From Geomonas edaphica (GTDB taxonomy: Bacteria; Desulfobacterota; Desulfuromonadia; Geobacterales; Geobacteraceae), in the NCBI RefSeq assembly GCF_004917075.1, contig NZ_SSYB01000005.1:543501-607500 (forward strand): a stretch of 64,000 nt of DNA. The letters run 5' to 3'. Below the pieces are notes generated by a model. That model had not been told where the DNA came from. It worked only from the letters and a program-made list of their open reading frames with translations, and ran no database searches. Every line of letters starts with the position of its first letter. Within the stretch, counting starts at the first letter, position 1. The translations under genes and the position numbers were made by a program. Positions 41,964-50,587 of the stretch are shown here, one piece after another.

Positions 41964-42437
41964 ATGATGTCGGCGGTGTTGTACGGAGGGGCGGCGGTGG
42001 CGGTACTGGTATCCTGGCGGGTGGACCCGGAGCGAACCCGGAGGGCACTGCGCATCGGCTCCAAGTCCCTGCAGGGGCTTGCGCCGAGGATCCTCGGCAT
42101 GGTGGTGCTGGTAGGCCTTGTGCTGGCTCTCGTCCCTCCCGAGCTCATCAGTAAGCTCTTCAGCTACGGCGGCATCGCCGGCTTCACCCTTGTTTCGGCG
42201 CTGGGTGCCGTCGTCACCATGCCGGCTCCGATCGCCTTCGCGCTGGTCGGCTCCCTCTATAAACTGGGAGCCCAGCCGGCAAGCCTCGCCGCCTTCGTCA
42301 CTACGCTCACCATGGTGGGGATCATGACGGCCCCCATGGAGGTCTCCTGTTTTGGGGCCCGCTTCACCTTCATGCGGCAATCACTGAGCTTCGTTACCGC
42401 CATCGCCATCGGACTCATGATGGGTGTGCTCCTGTGA
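41964..42437 (+). CDS. Permease half 1 (DUF318/ArsP-like)
   Basis: The protein has 157 residues from the ATG at 41964, with GGGAGG upstream. It has about four hydrophobic helices (VLYGGAAVAVLVSW, LGMVVLVGLVLALVPP, GGIAGFTLVSALGAVVTMPAPIAFALVGSLY, FVTTLTMVGIMTAPME). The SALGAVxxMPAPIAF segment and the pairing with a second half recall DUF318/ArsP-type permeases, which carry their pore loop twice. Its stop overlaps the second half's GTG start by GTGA. The substrate is unknown. Confidence 0.65.
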   Translation: MMSAVLYGGAAVAVLVSWRVDPERTRRALRIGSKSLQGLAPRILGMVVLVGLVLALVPPELISKLFSYGGIAGFTLVSALGAVVTMPAPIAFALVGSLYKLGAQPASLAAFVTTLTMVGIMTAPMEVSCFGARFTFMRQSLSFVTAIAIGLMMGVLL

Positions 42438-42964
42438 AGGCGACACTCTCAGATTACCGGCTCTTCTTGATCGTTCTGGGGGCGAACCTTGTCCTCTCCC
42501 TCTTTAAACCCGAGGCGGCCGGGCTGTCGGCGGCCAACTCGGGACGATTTCTCCTCGAGGTGCTTTCCATCGTGCCGCCGGTCATGGTGCTCATGGGGCT
42601 TATGGACGTATGGCTGCCGCGCCGCGTGGTGGAATCACATCTCGGCCCGGATTCCGGGATGCTCGGGGCTGCGGTCGCCATGCTGCTCGGGACCGCCGCG
42701 GCCGGACCGCTCTACGCCGCCTTTCCCGTTGCAGTTTCCCTGCGGCAAAAGGGGGCGCGCACGGCGAACCTGGTCATCTTCCTCGGGACCTGGGGGAGCA
42801 TCAAGATACCGATGCTACTCATGGAAAGCAGCTTCGTAAGCCTCCGCTTCGCCCTCTTGCGCCTCGTCCTCACCGTCCCCTGCATCCTCCTTTCCGGATA
42901 CCTCATGGAGCGCCTGTTGCCGCAGGAGGCGCCGCTACTGCAGCCGGAAGGCGCGGACGCCTGA
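42434..42964 (+). CDS. Permease half 2 (DUF318/ArsP-like)
   Basis: The protein has 176 residues with a GTG start overlapping the previous stop. It has about five helices, with VPPVMVLMGLMDVWLPRRVVESHLGPDSGMLGAAVAMLLGTAAAGPLYAAFPVAVSL. This contains the GTxxxGPxYxxFPVAxxL pore segment that mirrors the first half's AxxxMPxPIAF. The two genes together equal one full-length permease of the family. The PadR gene follows 14 bases later. Confidence 0.7.
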   Translation: MKATLSDYRLFLIVLGANLVLSLFKPEAAGLSAANSGRFLLEVLSIVPPVMVLMGLMDVWLPRRVVESHLGPDSGMLGAAVAMLLGTAAAGPLYAAFPVAVSLRQKGARTANLVIFLGTWGSIKIPMLLMESSFVSLRFALLRLVLTVPCILLSGYLMERLLPQEAPLLQPEGADA

Positions 42965-42978
42965 AACAAGGAGCAGAT

Positions 42979-43326
42979 ATGGCACCGAAAACCAAACAGC
43001 AACGCCACCTCCCCGCCTTCGTTCTACTCCTGCTAGCCGAAGGGGAGAAGCATGGGGGCGCCATCCTCACCGAGCTGTCGCAGCGCATGCCGGGGTGCCG
43101 GCCCGACAGCGCAGCCCTGTACCGCACCCTGCAGCAACTGGATGAGGCGGGGGAGGCGGTCTCTACCTGGGATACCAGCGGCAGCGGCCCGGCGCGCAGG
43201 GTCTACCGCATCACGGACGCCGGATGGGAGAGGCTTGGCTTTTGGCGGCACGATATCGAGATGCGCCTGGCTAACCTGCAATACTTCCTTGAGACCTACA
43301 GTGCCCTGGAGAAAAGGGGAGCATGA
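42979..43326 (+). CDS. PadR-family regulator
   Basis: The protein has 115 residues from the ATG at 42979, with AAGGAG upstream. FVLLLLAEGEKHGGAILTELSQRMPGCRPDSAALYRTLQQLDEAGEAVS is the PadR winged helix (Hx(G/A)xxI...YRTLxxLxxxG). A short C-terminal dimerisation helix follows. It is the last gene of the permease operon and probably binds the palindrome at 41907 to repress the operon. Confidence 0.88.
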   Translation: MAPKTKQQRHLPAFVLLLLAEGEKHGGAILTELSQRMPGCRPDSAALYRTLQQLDEAGEAVSTWDTSGSGPARRVYRITDAGWERLGFWRHDIEMRLANLQYFLETYSALEKRGA

Positions 43327-43516
43327 GGAACTTTCGCGTGCTGACCTTCGCAATGCCCTACTTGAGGCTATAAGCCTGTAAGACCGGTAACTTCCCTCCA
43401 ACGCCACCTGCAGATGCACCCACAATCGATCTTGCCAACGCCTGCGATTAAAGTCACTATGCGTCCCCGACGATAATCATTATGAGGGAAAACCCCACAA
43501 CTTCATCGGGAATGCC

Positions 43517-46066
43517 ATGACACGAAGGACCCGACATACTCTCGTTTATCTCTTCTTCGCCTTGCTGGGGGTGTCCCTTGTCTTCATCCTGCTTACCTAC
43601 CGCAATCTGGAGCAGTGCGCGCAGCGCGGCGGTGACTACTTGCTCGGCGGGGTGCACAATCTTCTGCTGCTGACCAGCCTTTTGGTCACCATAGGTGCGG
43701 TCGGGATCTACGTGGTCTTCTTCTGGTTCATAAAGGTCGCGGACCGGGAGCAGGAGAGGGAAGAGGTCAGCAAAAAGGCCGTGCTTGATGCCGCGATCCG
43801 CGAGAGGAACCGGGCCCAGCTTTACCTGGACATCGCCGGCGTCATGTTCGCCGCCATCGACCGCTCCGGCACCATCATCCTGATCAACAGGAAGGGTGGC
43901 CAGATACTCGGTTGGGCTGAGGACGAGCTTTTGGGGCGCAACTGGTTCGACGTCTGCCTTCCGCCTGCAGTGGTCGGCGTCGTGAAGGAGGTCTTCGCCA
44001 AGCAGATGGCGGGGGAGATCGAGGCGGTGGAGTTCTTCGAGAACGCCATCCTCACCAGTAGCGGCGCGGAGCGCGTGATCGCGTTTCACAACACCCTTTT
44101 GCATGACGACGACGGGGTGATCAGCGGCGTGCTCTTTTCCGGCGAGGATATTACCGAGCGCAAGCAGGCGGAGGCCTCGCTGGAGAAGGCGGCCAACGAA
44201 TGGCGCGCGGCGATGGATGCCTCGATGGACGCCATCTACCTGCTCGACCCGCAACGCAGGCTGATGCGCGCCAACCGGGAATTCTACCGCATGGTCGGCA
44301 GCACTCCTGAGGCGTGTGCGGGACGGCACATCTCCGAGATCCTCCATCCCGGGTTCGACGGGCATTGCGCGCAGTGTGTTGCCGAGGAGTCCCTGCAGGA
44401 CGCGGTGACTGTGCTTGAGGAGGGGGATCCTGAGAACTATTACCGGCACCCGGTGCAGGTGACCCTCAGAGTGGTCAGGGATGTGGCGGGTGCCCCGCTC
44501 AGTCTGGTGGTCACCCGGCACGACCTGACCGCCGACCGCGAAACCCAGCGGACCCTGCGCGAGAGCGAGGAGCGCTACCGCCAGCTCGTCGAGCTTTCCC
44601 AGGACATCATCTTCATAAAGGTGGACGACAGGATCGCCTTCATAAACGACGCCGGGGTACGTATGCTCGGGGCGGGGTCGGTCGATGAGATCCTCTCCAG
44701 GGAGGTGCTCGACTTCATCCATCCCGCTTCAAGAGAGCTCTTTCTTGCCGAACTGGAGCGGGCCTCCCGGCATGTCGGGCAACTCCCGGTCATCGAACTC
44801 GACTTCTTGCGGCTTGACGGAGAAACCTTCTGCGGAGAGGCTACTACGACCTCGATCATGCACCACGGCAAACCTGCAGTGCACTTCTTCGTGCGCGATA
44901 TCACCAACCGGAAGAACCTGGAGGCGCAACTGCGCCATTCCCAGAAGCTCGAGGCGGTGGGGCACCTGGCCGGTGGCATCGCGCACGACTTCAACAACAT
45001 ACTCACCGTGATCGGCGGGTATGGCGCCCTTCTTGAGATGAGGATGACCGAGGGGGACCCGGGCCGGGAGATGCTCGACCAGGTTCTTGCCGCCTCCGAC
45101 CGTGCCGCGAACCTCACCCGCAGCCTGCTCGCTTTCAGTCGGAAGCAGGAAATGCACCCTGCGCACTGCGACCTGAATGAGATCGTCCTGAGCGTATCGA
45201 AGTTCCTGAAGAGGATCATCGGCGAGGACATAGCTTTCGAGACCGACCTCGCTTCCGGGGCGCTCGCCATCTACGCCGACTGCGGGCAGATCGAGCAGGT
45301 GATCATCAACCTCGCCACCAACGCGCGCGACGCCATGAGGAAGGGGGGAACCCTGACCGTCGCCACCCGGAGCGTCGTCCTGAGTCAATCCTTCCAGGAG
45401 TCGCACGGCTTCGGCGCGCCGGGAGACTACGCCCTCATCACTGTCGCCGACACCGGCTCGGGGATGGACGACGCCACCAGATGCAAGATCTTCGAGCCTT
45501 TCTTCACCACCAAAGACGTGGGGAAGGGGACCGGGCTCGGGCTCTCCATCGTCTACGGGATCGTGCAGCAGCACAAGGGGTTCATCGACGTGGAGAGCGA
45601 GGCGGGGGTGGGGACGACCTTCCACATCTATCTGCCGGTATTGCAGGAACAGGCTCCGGCTAAAGTGCGCGGCGCGGTGCGGGAAGAGCTCCCGTGCGGC
45701 GACGAGACCATCCTCGTGGTGGAGGACGAGGAGCACGTGCGGGACCTGGTGAACGAAGCCCTGAAACAGTTCGGTTACAGCACCATCCTTGCCGTGGACG
45801 GTGCGGATGCTCTGGAGAAGTACCGCGAGCACCGCGGCAGCATCGCGCTCGTCTTCACCGATCTCATCATGCCGAGGATGAGCGGGCGGGAGCTTTACGA
45901 CGAGCTGAAGCGCGAAGATCCTGCCGTCAGGATCCTCTTCACGAGCGGCTACACTGCGGACATGCTCACCGACCTTGAAACCGTGGTTCCCCACGTCGAA
46001 ATCCTGATGAAGCCTATCTCCCCTCCGGATCTCGCCAGGAAGGTGCGGGAACTCCTCGACGCGTAA
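43517..46066 (+). CDS. Hybrid sensor histidine kinase (PAS x3, HisKA, HATPase, REC)
   Basis: The protein has 849 residues. Two N-terminal membrane helices (about 8-30 and 47-72) lie around a very short periplasmic loop. Three PAS domains follow (about 95-215, 220-345, 350-465; e.g. GWAEDELLGRNW, RLMRANREFYRMVG, FINDAGVRMLG). HisKA has the phospho-acceptor His in GGIAHDFNNIL (near 488), and the ATPase domain has NLATNARDAM, DTGSGM and GTGLGLSIV. A C-terminal receiver has ILVVEDEEHVRDL and the Asp in VFTDLIMPR (near 782). It is an orphan, without an adjacent partner, and probably senses an intracellular redox or metabolic signal. Confidence 0.95.
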   Translation: MTRRTRHTLVYLFFALLGVSLVFILLTYRNLEQCAQRGGDYLLGGVHNLLLLTSLLVTIGAVGIYVVFFWFIKVADREQEREEVSKKAVLDAAIRERNRAQLYLDIAGVMFAAIDRSGTIILINRKGGQILGWAEDELLGRNWFDVCLPPAVVGVVKEVFAKQMAGEIEAVEFFENAILTSSGAERVIAFHNTLLHDDDGVISGVLFSGEDITERKQAEASLEKAANEWRAAMDASMDAIYLLDPQRRLMRANREFYRMVGSTPEACAGRHISEILHPGFDGHCAQCVAEESLQDAVTVLEEGDPENYYRHPVQVTLRVVRDVAGAPLSLVVTRHDLTADRETQRTLRESEERYRQLVELSQDIIFIKVDDRIAFINDAGVRMLGAGSVDEILSREVLDFIHPASRELFLAELERASRHVGQLPVIELDFLRLDGETFCGEATTTSIMHHGKPAVHFFVRDITNRKNLEAQLRHSQKLEAVGHLAGGIAHDFNNILTVIGGYGALLEMRMTEGDPGREMLDQVLAASDRAANLTRSLLAFSRKQEMHPAHCDLNEIVLSVSKFLKRIIGEDIAFETDLASGALAIYADCGQIEQVIINLATNARDAMRKGGTLTVATRSVVLSQSFQESHGFGAPGDYALITVADTGSGMDDATRCKIFEPFFTTKDVGKGTGLGLSIVYGIVQQHKGFIDVESEAGVGTTFHIYLPVLQEQAPAKVRGAVREELPCGDETILVVEDEEHVRDLVNEALKQFGYSTILAVDGADALEKYREHRGSIALVFTDLIMPRMSGRELYDELKREDPAVRILFTSGYTADMLTDLETVVPHVEILMKPISPPDLARKVRELLDA

Positions 46067-46191
46067 GTGCCGGGGAGGATGAGGGGATGGGAGCAGGAAA
46101 TCCGGCGGCAGGTTCGTTGACTTGCCCACGCGCAATGGTACCTTTTCCCGGGTTAGCCCCCGCACGCCCAGGGGCGCCAACGGGAGGGGGG

Positions 46192-46725
46192 ATGCCGGAC
46201 TCCGATTCCGATCAGCAGATGGCCTCCGTGGTGCACCGCAACATCGAGTCCCTCCTTGAGCGGCGCCAGTCCGAGGAGCGGAACAAGGGGGTGCAGGAGC
46301 GGGTCGCCGACGCCATCACCGCCTTCACCGGTAGCATGACCTTCGTGTACATACACCTCGTCCTCTTCACCGGCTGGATCCTCGTCAACGTCGGCTGGCT
46401 TCCCGTCATGAAGCGGTTCGACCCCACCCTGGTGATCCTCGCCATGTTCGCCTCGGTCGAGGCCATCTTTCTTTCCACCTTCGTCCTCATCAGCCAAAAC
46501 CGCATGCAGGCCTCCGCCGACCGGCGCGCCGAACTGAACCTGCACATCGATCTCCTCGCGGAACACGAAGTGACCAGGATCATCGAGCTTTTGACCGCCA
46601 TCGGCACCAAGTTGGGTGTCGCCGAGTCGATGAACCCGGAACTTGAGGAGCTGAGACAGGACGTCCGGCCGGAGAAGGTGCTGGAGACCATGGACCGGGC
46701 CGAGCAGGAACTGAAAGAGGAATAA
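46192..46725 (+). CDS. DUF1003 membrane protein
   Basis: The protein has 177 residues from the ATG at 46192, with GGGAGGGG upstream. AITAFTGSMTFVYIHLVLFTGWILVNVGWLP, then FDPTLVILAMFASVEAIFLSTFVLISQNRM with RAELNLHIDLLAEHEVTRII form the two-helix DUF1003 signature. It is an inner-membrane protein; the role is unknown. A Glu-rich C-terminus is probably cytoplasmic. Confidence 0.92.
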   Translation: MPDSDSDQQMASVVHRNIESLLERRQSEERNKGVQERVADAITAFTGSMTFVYIHLVLFTGWILVNVGWLPVMKRFDPTLVILAMFASVEAIFLSTFVLISQNRMQASADRRAELNLHIDLLAEHEVTRIIELLTAIGTKLGVAESMNPELEELRQDVRPEKVLETMDRAEQELKEE

Positions 46726-46810
46726 CCTTCCGAACCTTGGTCCTCTCACATCATATTTCCCTAGCGTATACGTTTTACCTGTGTTAAAGACGTTGCCAAA
46801 ATTCGTATAT

Positions 46811-46975
46811 GACTCTCCGAGCTTCGCCGCCTAAAAGGTCCTCCTCACGGCTGCGGGCCAACGGGTACTGCTGGAAACGGCGGTGCCTCCCTTTTGGAAA
46901 GGAGAGCCTTGTCAGCGGCCGGAGTGTATCCGACCGTACAGGGCCCCTTTCCATCCGGACTGGGGTTTTTTTGCG
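46811..46975 (+). promoter_or_regulatory. Probable molybdenum-cofactor (Moco) riboswitch
   Basis: Blocks in order match my memory of the Moco RNA: CTCTCCGAGC, TCGCCGCC, AAAAGGTCCTCCTC, GCGGGCCAACGGGTACTGC, then TGGAAACGGCGGTGCCTCCC. CTCTCC at 46812 can pair with GGAGAG at 46900. Alternatively CTCCCTTTT pairs with AAAGGAG inside the tail, so two states are possible. A T7 run near 46974 suggests a terminator. It lies about 45 bases before the TiaS-like gene. Confidence 0.62.
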
Positions 46976-47020
46976 TTTATCGTTATGTATCGTGTAATAC
47001 AACGAAGGAGTTCAGGTCCC

Positions 47021-47764
47021 ATGCGCATCGTGATTTCCATCGACGACACCGACAACTTAGAGAGCCGGGGCACCGGCGAAATCGCCTCCCTGATGGCGGA
47101 CGAGCTGCAGCAGAAAGGGTGGGGGAGCTGCGGCTTCATCACCCGGCACCAGCTTTTCGTGCACCCGGACATCCCGTACACCTCCCACAACAGCGCCATG
47201 TGCTTCTACGCCGACATCGAGGAGGTGTGGCTCGAGCCGGTGATCGGGCACCTGGCCGAGTTCCTCGAGCGGGAGAGCGCACCCGGCTCCGACCCCGGCC
47301 TCTGCGTCGCGGTTCCCGGCCGGATGACGGCGCGCAACGAGCTGATCGCCTTCGGACGGCGCGCGAAGCGCGAGGTGGTGCGGATGGACGAGGCGTACGA
47401 GCTTGCCGGCAGGTTAGGGGTGCACCTCTCCCAGCACGGCGGCACGGGACAGGGGGTGATCGGGGCCCTTGCCGGCGCCGGGCTCAGGATGTCCGGCAAC
47501 GACGGGCGCCTCAAGGGCTTCCTCGACTTCGGCCAACCGTACCGGATGCTGCGGGTGGACGAGCTCATGCAGCACCCGCTCGTCGACGTGGTGAGAAGTG
47601 TGAGCGGCGAGGCGCTACGCGACGACGACCTGGTGACCATCGGCGAGAAGCCGAAGACGGTGCTTCTGGAAGGCGAATCGGTGCTGCTCGTCGGGGCGCC
47701 GCAGACCGCGGGGACCGGGGCACGCTGGCAGACCCTGCACCGCAAGCAGTTGAAGGCGTACTAG
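47021..47764 (+). CDS. TiaS-like IDDTDN-motif protein
   Basis: The protein has 247 residues from the ATG at 47021. It opens VISIDDTDNLESRGTGEIAS, the N-terminal domain signature of archaeal tRNA(Ile2)-agmatinylcytidine synthetase (TiaS), then ITRHQLFVHPDIPYTSHNSAMC. It lacks TiaS's zinc ribbon and OB domains, so the tRNA reaction is not implied; bacterial short forms are uncharacterised. It is the first gene after the putative Moco riboswitch and has a 1-base gap to the next gene. It may be an ATP-dependent enzyme of cofactor or nucleotide modification. Confidence 0.7.
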   Translation: MRIVISIDDTDNLESRGTGEIASLMADELQQKGWGSCGFITRHQLFVHPDIPYTSHNSAMCFYADIEEVWLEPVIGHLAEFLERESAPGSDPGLCVAVPGRMTARNELIAFGRRAKREVVRMDEAYELAGRLGVHLSQHGGTGQGVIGALAGAGLRMSGNDGRLKGFLDFGQPYRMLRVDELMQHPLVDVVRSVSGEALRDDDLVTIGEKPKTVLLEGESVLLVGAPQTAGTGARWQTLHRKQLKAY

Positions 47765-47765
47765 C

Positions 47766-47999
47766 ATGTGGCGCGCAAACGAGAAAGGGATCATCGAGTT
47801 CGCCCACGGCAAGGAGGCCTGGTCGCTGGCGGAGCAGGCGGCGCTTGCTTGCACATGCTTCGTTCCTGATGTCGAGGAGGAGCAGGTGGCCGGGGAGGAG
47901 CGCTCCTGCTACGACTGCCGTTACCGGCGCTGGAGCGTCGAGTCGTTCACCTGTCTGCGGGGGACGGCGCGGCACGGCGAGAGCATGACTGCACACTGA
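47766..47999 (+). CDS. Small cysteine-rich protein
   Basis: The protein has 77 residues. The start lies 1 base after the previous stop. Cysteines occur as CTC, CYDC and FTC, suggesting a metal or iron-sulfur site. It contains ERSCYDCRYRRWSVESFTC. No family is recognised; it is probably cotranscribed with the TiaS-like gene and may be its electron-transfer or metal partner. Confidence 0.7.
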   Translation: MWRANEKGIIEFAHGKEAWSLAEQAALACTCFVPDVEEEQVAGEERSCYDCRYRRWSVESFTCLRGTARHGESMTAH

Positions 48000-48004
48000 A
48001 ACGC

Positions 48005-48230
48005 CCCTTCAGAGAATTACAGGGAAACACGTGTGAGTTAGCCACGAAGCGATGCGGATGGCATCACGTCCCCCCTTTGCGAAAGTTCTTCCGGGAATTC
48101 CGGGGAAACGTGTTTGCGTTAGCCTCGAAGCAGTGAGCATGGCAGCAAGTCCCCCCCTTTGCGAAGGGGGGAGCTATAAGGCCACCGTTCTCAGAGAGGA
48201 CACGGGGTACCTGAAAGGGCGCGCAAAGGG
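48005..48230. repeat. Dispersed GC-rich palindromic repeat, copy 7
   Basis: CCCCCCTTTGCGAAAGTTC, TCCGGGAATTCCGGGG, AGCCTCGAAGCAGTG, CCCCCCCTTTGCGAAGGGGGG. It then has the complement of the middle module (CCACCGTTCTCAGAGAGGA), so part of this copy is in reverse orientation. It fills the gap before the ECF genes. Confidence 0.85.
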
Positions 48231-48271
48231 GGCCGGCTTACCTCCGGGGGGAGGAGCATATTGGAGATTTT

Positions 48272-49660
48272 TTGCACGATAGAGTCCTGGAAATAGAGCG
48301 TTTCGACTTCACCTACCACGGCGCGGCTGCTCCGGTGCTGGAGGGGATCTCCTGCGCCGTGCGGCGCGGCGAGTTCGTCTGCCTGACCGGCGATTCCGGC
48401 TGCGGCAAGAGCACGCTGCTGCTGGCGGTAATGGGGCTCCTGCGTGGGGGGAGGCGGCAGGGGGCCATTCGCGTGGCGCCTGCCGAGGATGAGGCGGCCC
48501 CGTCCGCGGGGATCCTCTTCCAGGTCCCGGATTCGCAGATCCTCTGCAGCACCGTGGCGGAGGAGGTGGCCTTCGGCCCGGAGAACCTCTGCGTGGCGCC
48601 GGACGAGATCGCTATCAGGGTGCGCGAGGGGCTCCGCGCGGTCGGGCTGGAGGGGGAGGAGGCGCGCAGCGTCGAGCGTTTCTCGGCGGGGCAGAAGCAG
48701 CGCCTCGCCCTCGCCTCGGTCCTGTCCATGCGCCCCGGTCTCATCCTGCTGGACGAGCCGACCTCGCAGCTCGACGCCGCGGGAAAGAACGAGCTGGTCG
48801 CCATCTTCGCGCTTTTAAAGGCGCGCGGGCACACCATCGTCATGGCCGAGCACGACCCGCGCCCGTTCACGGCGCTCATCGACCGGTACCTGAGGCTGGA
48901 GGGGGGGCGTCTGGTCCGTGACGACGCGACGCCGCCGGACCAGGTGCGCTACCGTCCCAAGGCCTTCCTGCTCCCCTATTCGGCGACCCTCTACGGGACG
49001 AGGCCGGTCCTCGACGTGCAGGGGCTGGACGTTGCCTACCCGGAGACGGGCCGGGTGCTGAAGAGGGCGACCTTGCGCGTATGTCGCGGCGAGCGTGTCC
49101 ATCTGTTCGGGCAAAACGGTGCGGGGAAGTCGAGCTTCCTGCGCTGCCTCGCCGGGCTTCTCCCCGCCGACTCGGGGCGGGTATGGGTGGCGGGAACGGA
49201 GAAACCGGGGCCGGGGACGCTGCGCGGCAGGCTCGGTTTCCTGATGCAGAACCCGGCCCGCCAGCTCTTTGCCGAGACGGTCCGGGAGGAGGTCGCCTTC
49301 TCGCTGGAGCGCCTCTCCTACCCGGCAGAAGAAATCGACCGCATCGTTGACGAGACCCTCTCCTTTTGCGGCATCGCCCATCTCGCGGAACGTGCGCCGC
49401 TCACCCTCTCTTTCGGGGAGCAGCACCGCGTGGCCCTTGCGACCGTGGTGGCGCCGCGTCCGGTATTGCTGCTTCTGGACGAGCCTTTCGCCGGGCTTGA
49501 TTTCCCGCAGCGCCTGAGCCTTTTGGCGATCCTCGGCAGGATGCCGATCCGCTACGGCACGACGGTGCTGATCGCCTCGCACGACGAACTGCCGGACCGG
49601 CGCTGGGCCGATCGCAGTCTGCATCTTCAGGAGGGCGGCATTGCAGAAAGGGCCGCCTAA
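48272..49660 (+). CDS. ECF transporter: fused dual ATPase (EcfA-A')
   Basis: The protein has 462 residues with a TTG start and GGAG upstream. Two complete ABC ATPases lie in tandem. The first has GDSGCGKSTLLLAV, Q-loop FQVPDSQI, FSAGQKQRLALAS, LILLDEPTSQLD. The second has FGQNGAGKSSFLRCL, Q-loop LMQNPARQLF, LSFGEQHRVALA, LLLLDEPFAGLD. The second signature is SFGEQ in place of SGGQ, so one site may be weaker. Such fusions energise group II ECF importers. The T-subunit gene overlaps by 20 bases. Confidence 0.92.
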   Translation: MHDRVLEIERFDFTYHGAAAPVLEGISCAVRRGEFVCLTGDSGCGKSTLLLAVMGLLRGGRRQGAIRVAPAEDEAAPSAGILFQVPDSQILCSTVAEEVAFGPENLCVAPDEIAIRVREGLRAVGLEGEEARSVERFSAGQKQRLALASVLSMRPGLILLDEPTSQLDAAGKNELVAIFALLKARGHTIVMAEHDPRPFTALIDRYLRLEGGRLVRDDATPPDQVRYRPKAFLLPYSATLYGTRPVLDVQGLDVAYPETGRVLKRATLRVCRGERVHLFGQNGAGKSSFLRCLAGLLPADSGRVWVAGTEKPGPGTLRGRLGFLMQNPARQLFAETVREEVAFSLERLSYPAEEIDRIVDETLSFCGIAHLAERAPLTLSFGEQHRVALATVVAPRPVLLLLDEPFAGLDFPQRLSLLAILGRMPIRYGTTVLIASHDELPDRRWADRSLHLQEGGIAERAA

Positions 49661-50423
49661 GTTTCGCACCTCGCTCAGAAGCCGCGGCTATCCCTGCCGG
49701 TTCGCCGAGCACGATTCGCCGGTGCACCGGATGGGGGCGGGATGGAAGCTTCTTTTCGGGGTGTTCCTGAGCGCGCTGGCGGCGGGGGGGCGTACGCCGT
49801 TGATGCAGGCGATCCTGGTCATGGGGACGCTCGCCTACTACCTGTCGGCGCGACTCACCCTGCGTGACCTCTGGTGCGACGTGCGGCTCTTCGCCTTTCA
49901 GGCGGCCATGGTCATCCCGCTTTACTGCATGCTGGACGGTGTGGAGAAGGGGCTTTGGCCCGGGGTGCGCATCTCGACGCAGATCGTACTTTTCTACCTC
50001 CCGGGCGCCGTCTTCCTGCGCACCACGCGCACCAGCGAGGCGATGGCGGCGCTGCGCCGGATCGTTCCGTACCGGCTCTCCTTCCTGGTGTTCGTGAGCG
50101 TCCGGTTCGTGCCGCTGTTTTTCCGGGAGCTCGAGGAGATCGTGGCGCTGCAGCGGTTGAGGGGGGCGCGACTATCCCCGCGGGAGCAGATGAACCCGCG
50201 CAACTGGCCCGATCTCTTCAATTGCGTGGTGCTTCCGCTCATGGTCCGTGCCTTCAGGACTGCCGACGAGGTGTCCCGCTCCGCCGAGGCGCGCGCCTTC
50301 GGTCTGCACCGGGAGCGGACCTACCTCGATGTGGCCGCGATGGGAAGGGCGGACGGGGAGGAGGCGGTTAGCGAGGTTGAGGGCAGGGACGGGGCGTACC
50401 CGGTTAAAGCACTTACTGATTAG
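49641..50423 (+). CDS. ECF transporter T subunit (EcfT)
   Basis: The protein has 260 residues with a TTG start and GGAGGG 5 bases upstream. It has several membrane helices (GWKLLFGVFLSALAAGG, LFAFQAAMVIPLYCML, LSFLVFVSVRFVPLFF). The EcfT coupling helices contain ALQRLRGARLSP and SRSAEARAFG, the Ala-Arg-Gly-type motifs that dock onto the ATPases. HRMGAGWKLL near the start is also typical of EcfT. It links the fused ATPase to the S component encoded after the short repeat region. Confidence 0.9.
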   Translation: MQKGPPKFRTSLRSRGYPCRFAEHDSPVHRMGAGWKLLFGVFLSALAAGGRTPLMQAILVMGTLAYYLSARLTLRDLWCDVRLFAFQAAMVIPLYCMLDGVEKGLWPGVRISTQIVLFYLPGAVFLRTTRTSEAMAALRRIVPYRLSFLVFVSVRFVPLFFRELEEIVALQRLRGARLSPREQMNPRNWPDLFNCVVLPLMVRAFRTADEVSRSAEARAFGLHRERTYLDVAAMGRADGEEAVSEVEGRDGAYPVKALTD

Positions 50424-50464
50424 TCCCAGATCCCGCGTGCTGCGGCGTGTTGTTGAGAACGCAC

Positions 50465-50580
50465 CCCTCACCCTCCGGGCCTACGCCCACCGAAGGGCTA
50501 CGGTCCGCAGGCGGGGGCGGGGACGTCCGAAAGGGGACATCTGAAAAGGGGACAGGCACCTATGGAGCCTGTCCCCAAGG
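50465..50580. repeat. Repeat CTCCGGGCCTACGCCC... and a GGGGACAGGC hairpin
   Basis: The block CTCCGGGCCTACGCCCACCG, followed by GGTCCGCAGGCGGGGG, recurs at 53276. Next, GGGGACAGGC(ACC) faces GGAGCCTGTCCCC, a hairpin 11 bases before the S-component start. They may be REP-like elements or mRNA-processing sites. Confidence 0.75.
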
Positions 50581-50587
50581 AGAAACA

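Noticed and set aside
46894..47988. A 364-codon + strand frame over the TiaS-like region.
   Set aside because: Arg/Pro-rich shadow of the real gene in another frame, typical of GC-rich DNA.
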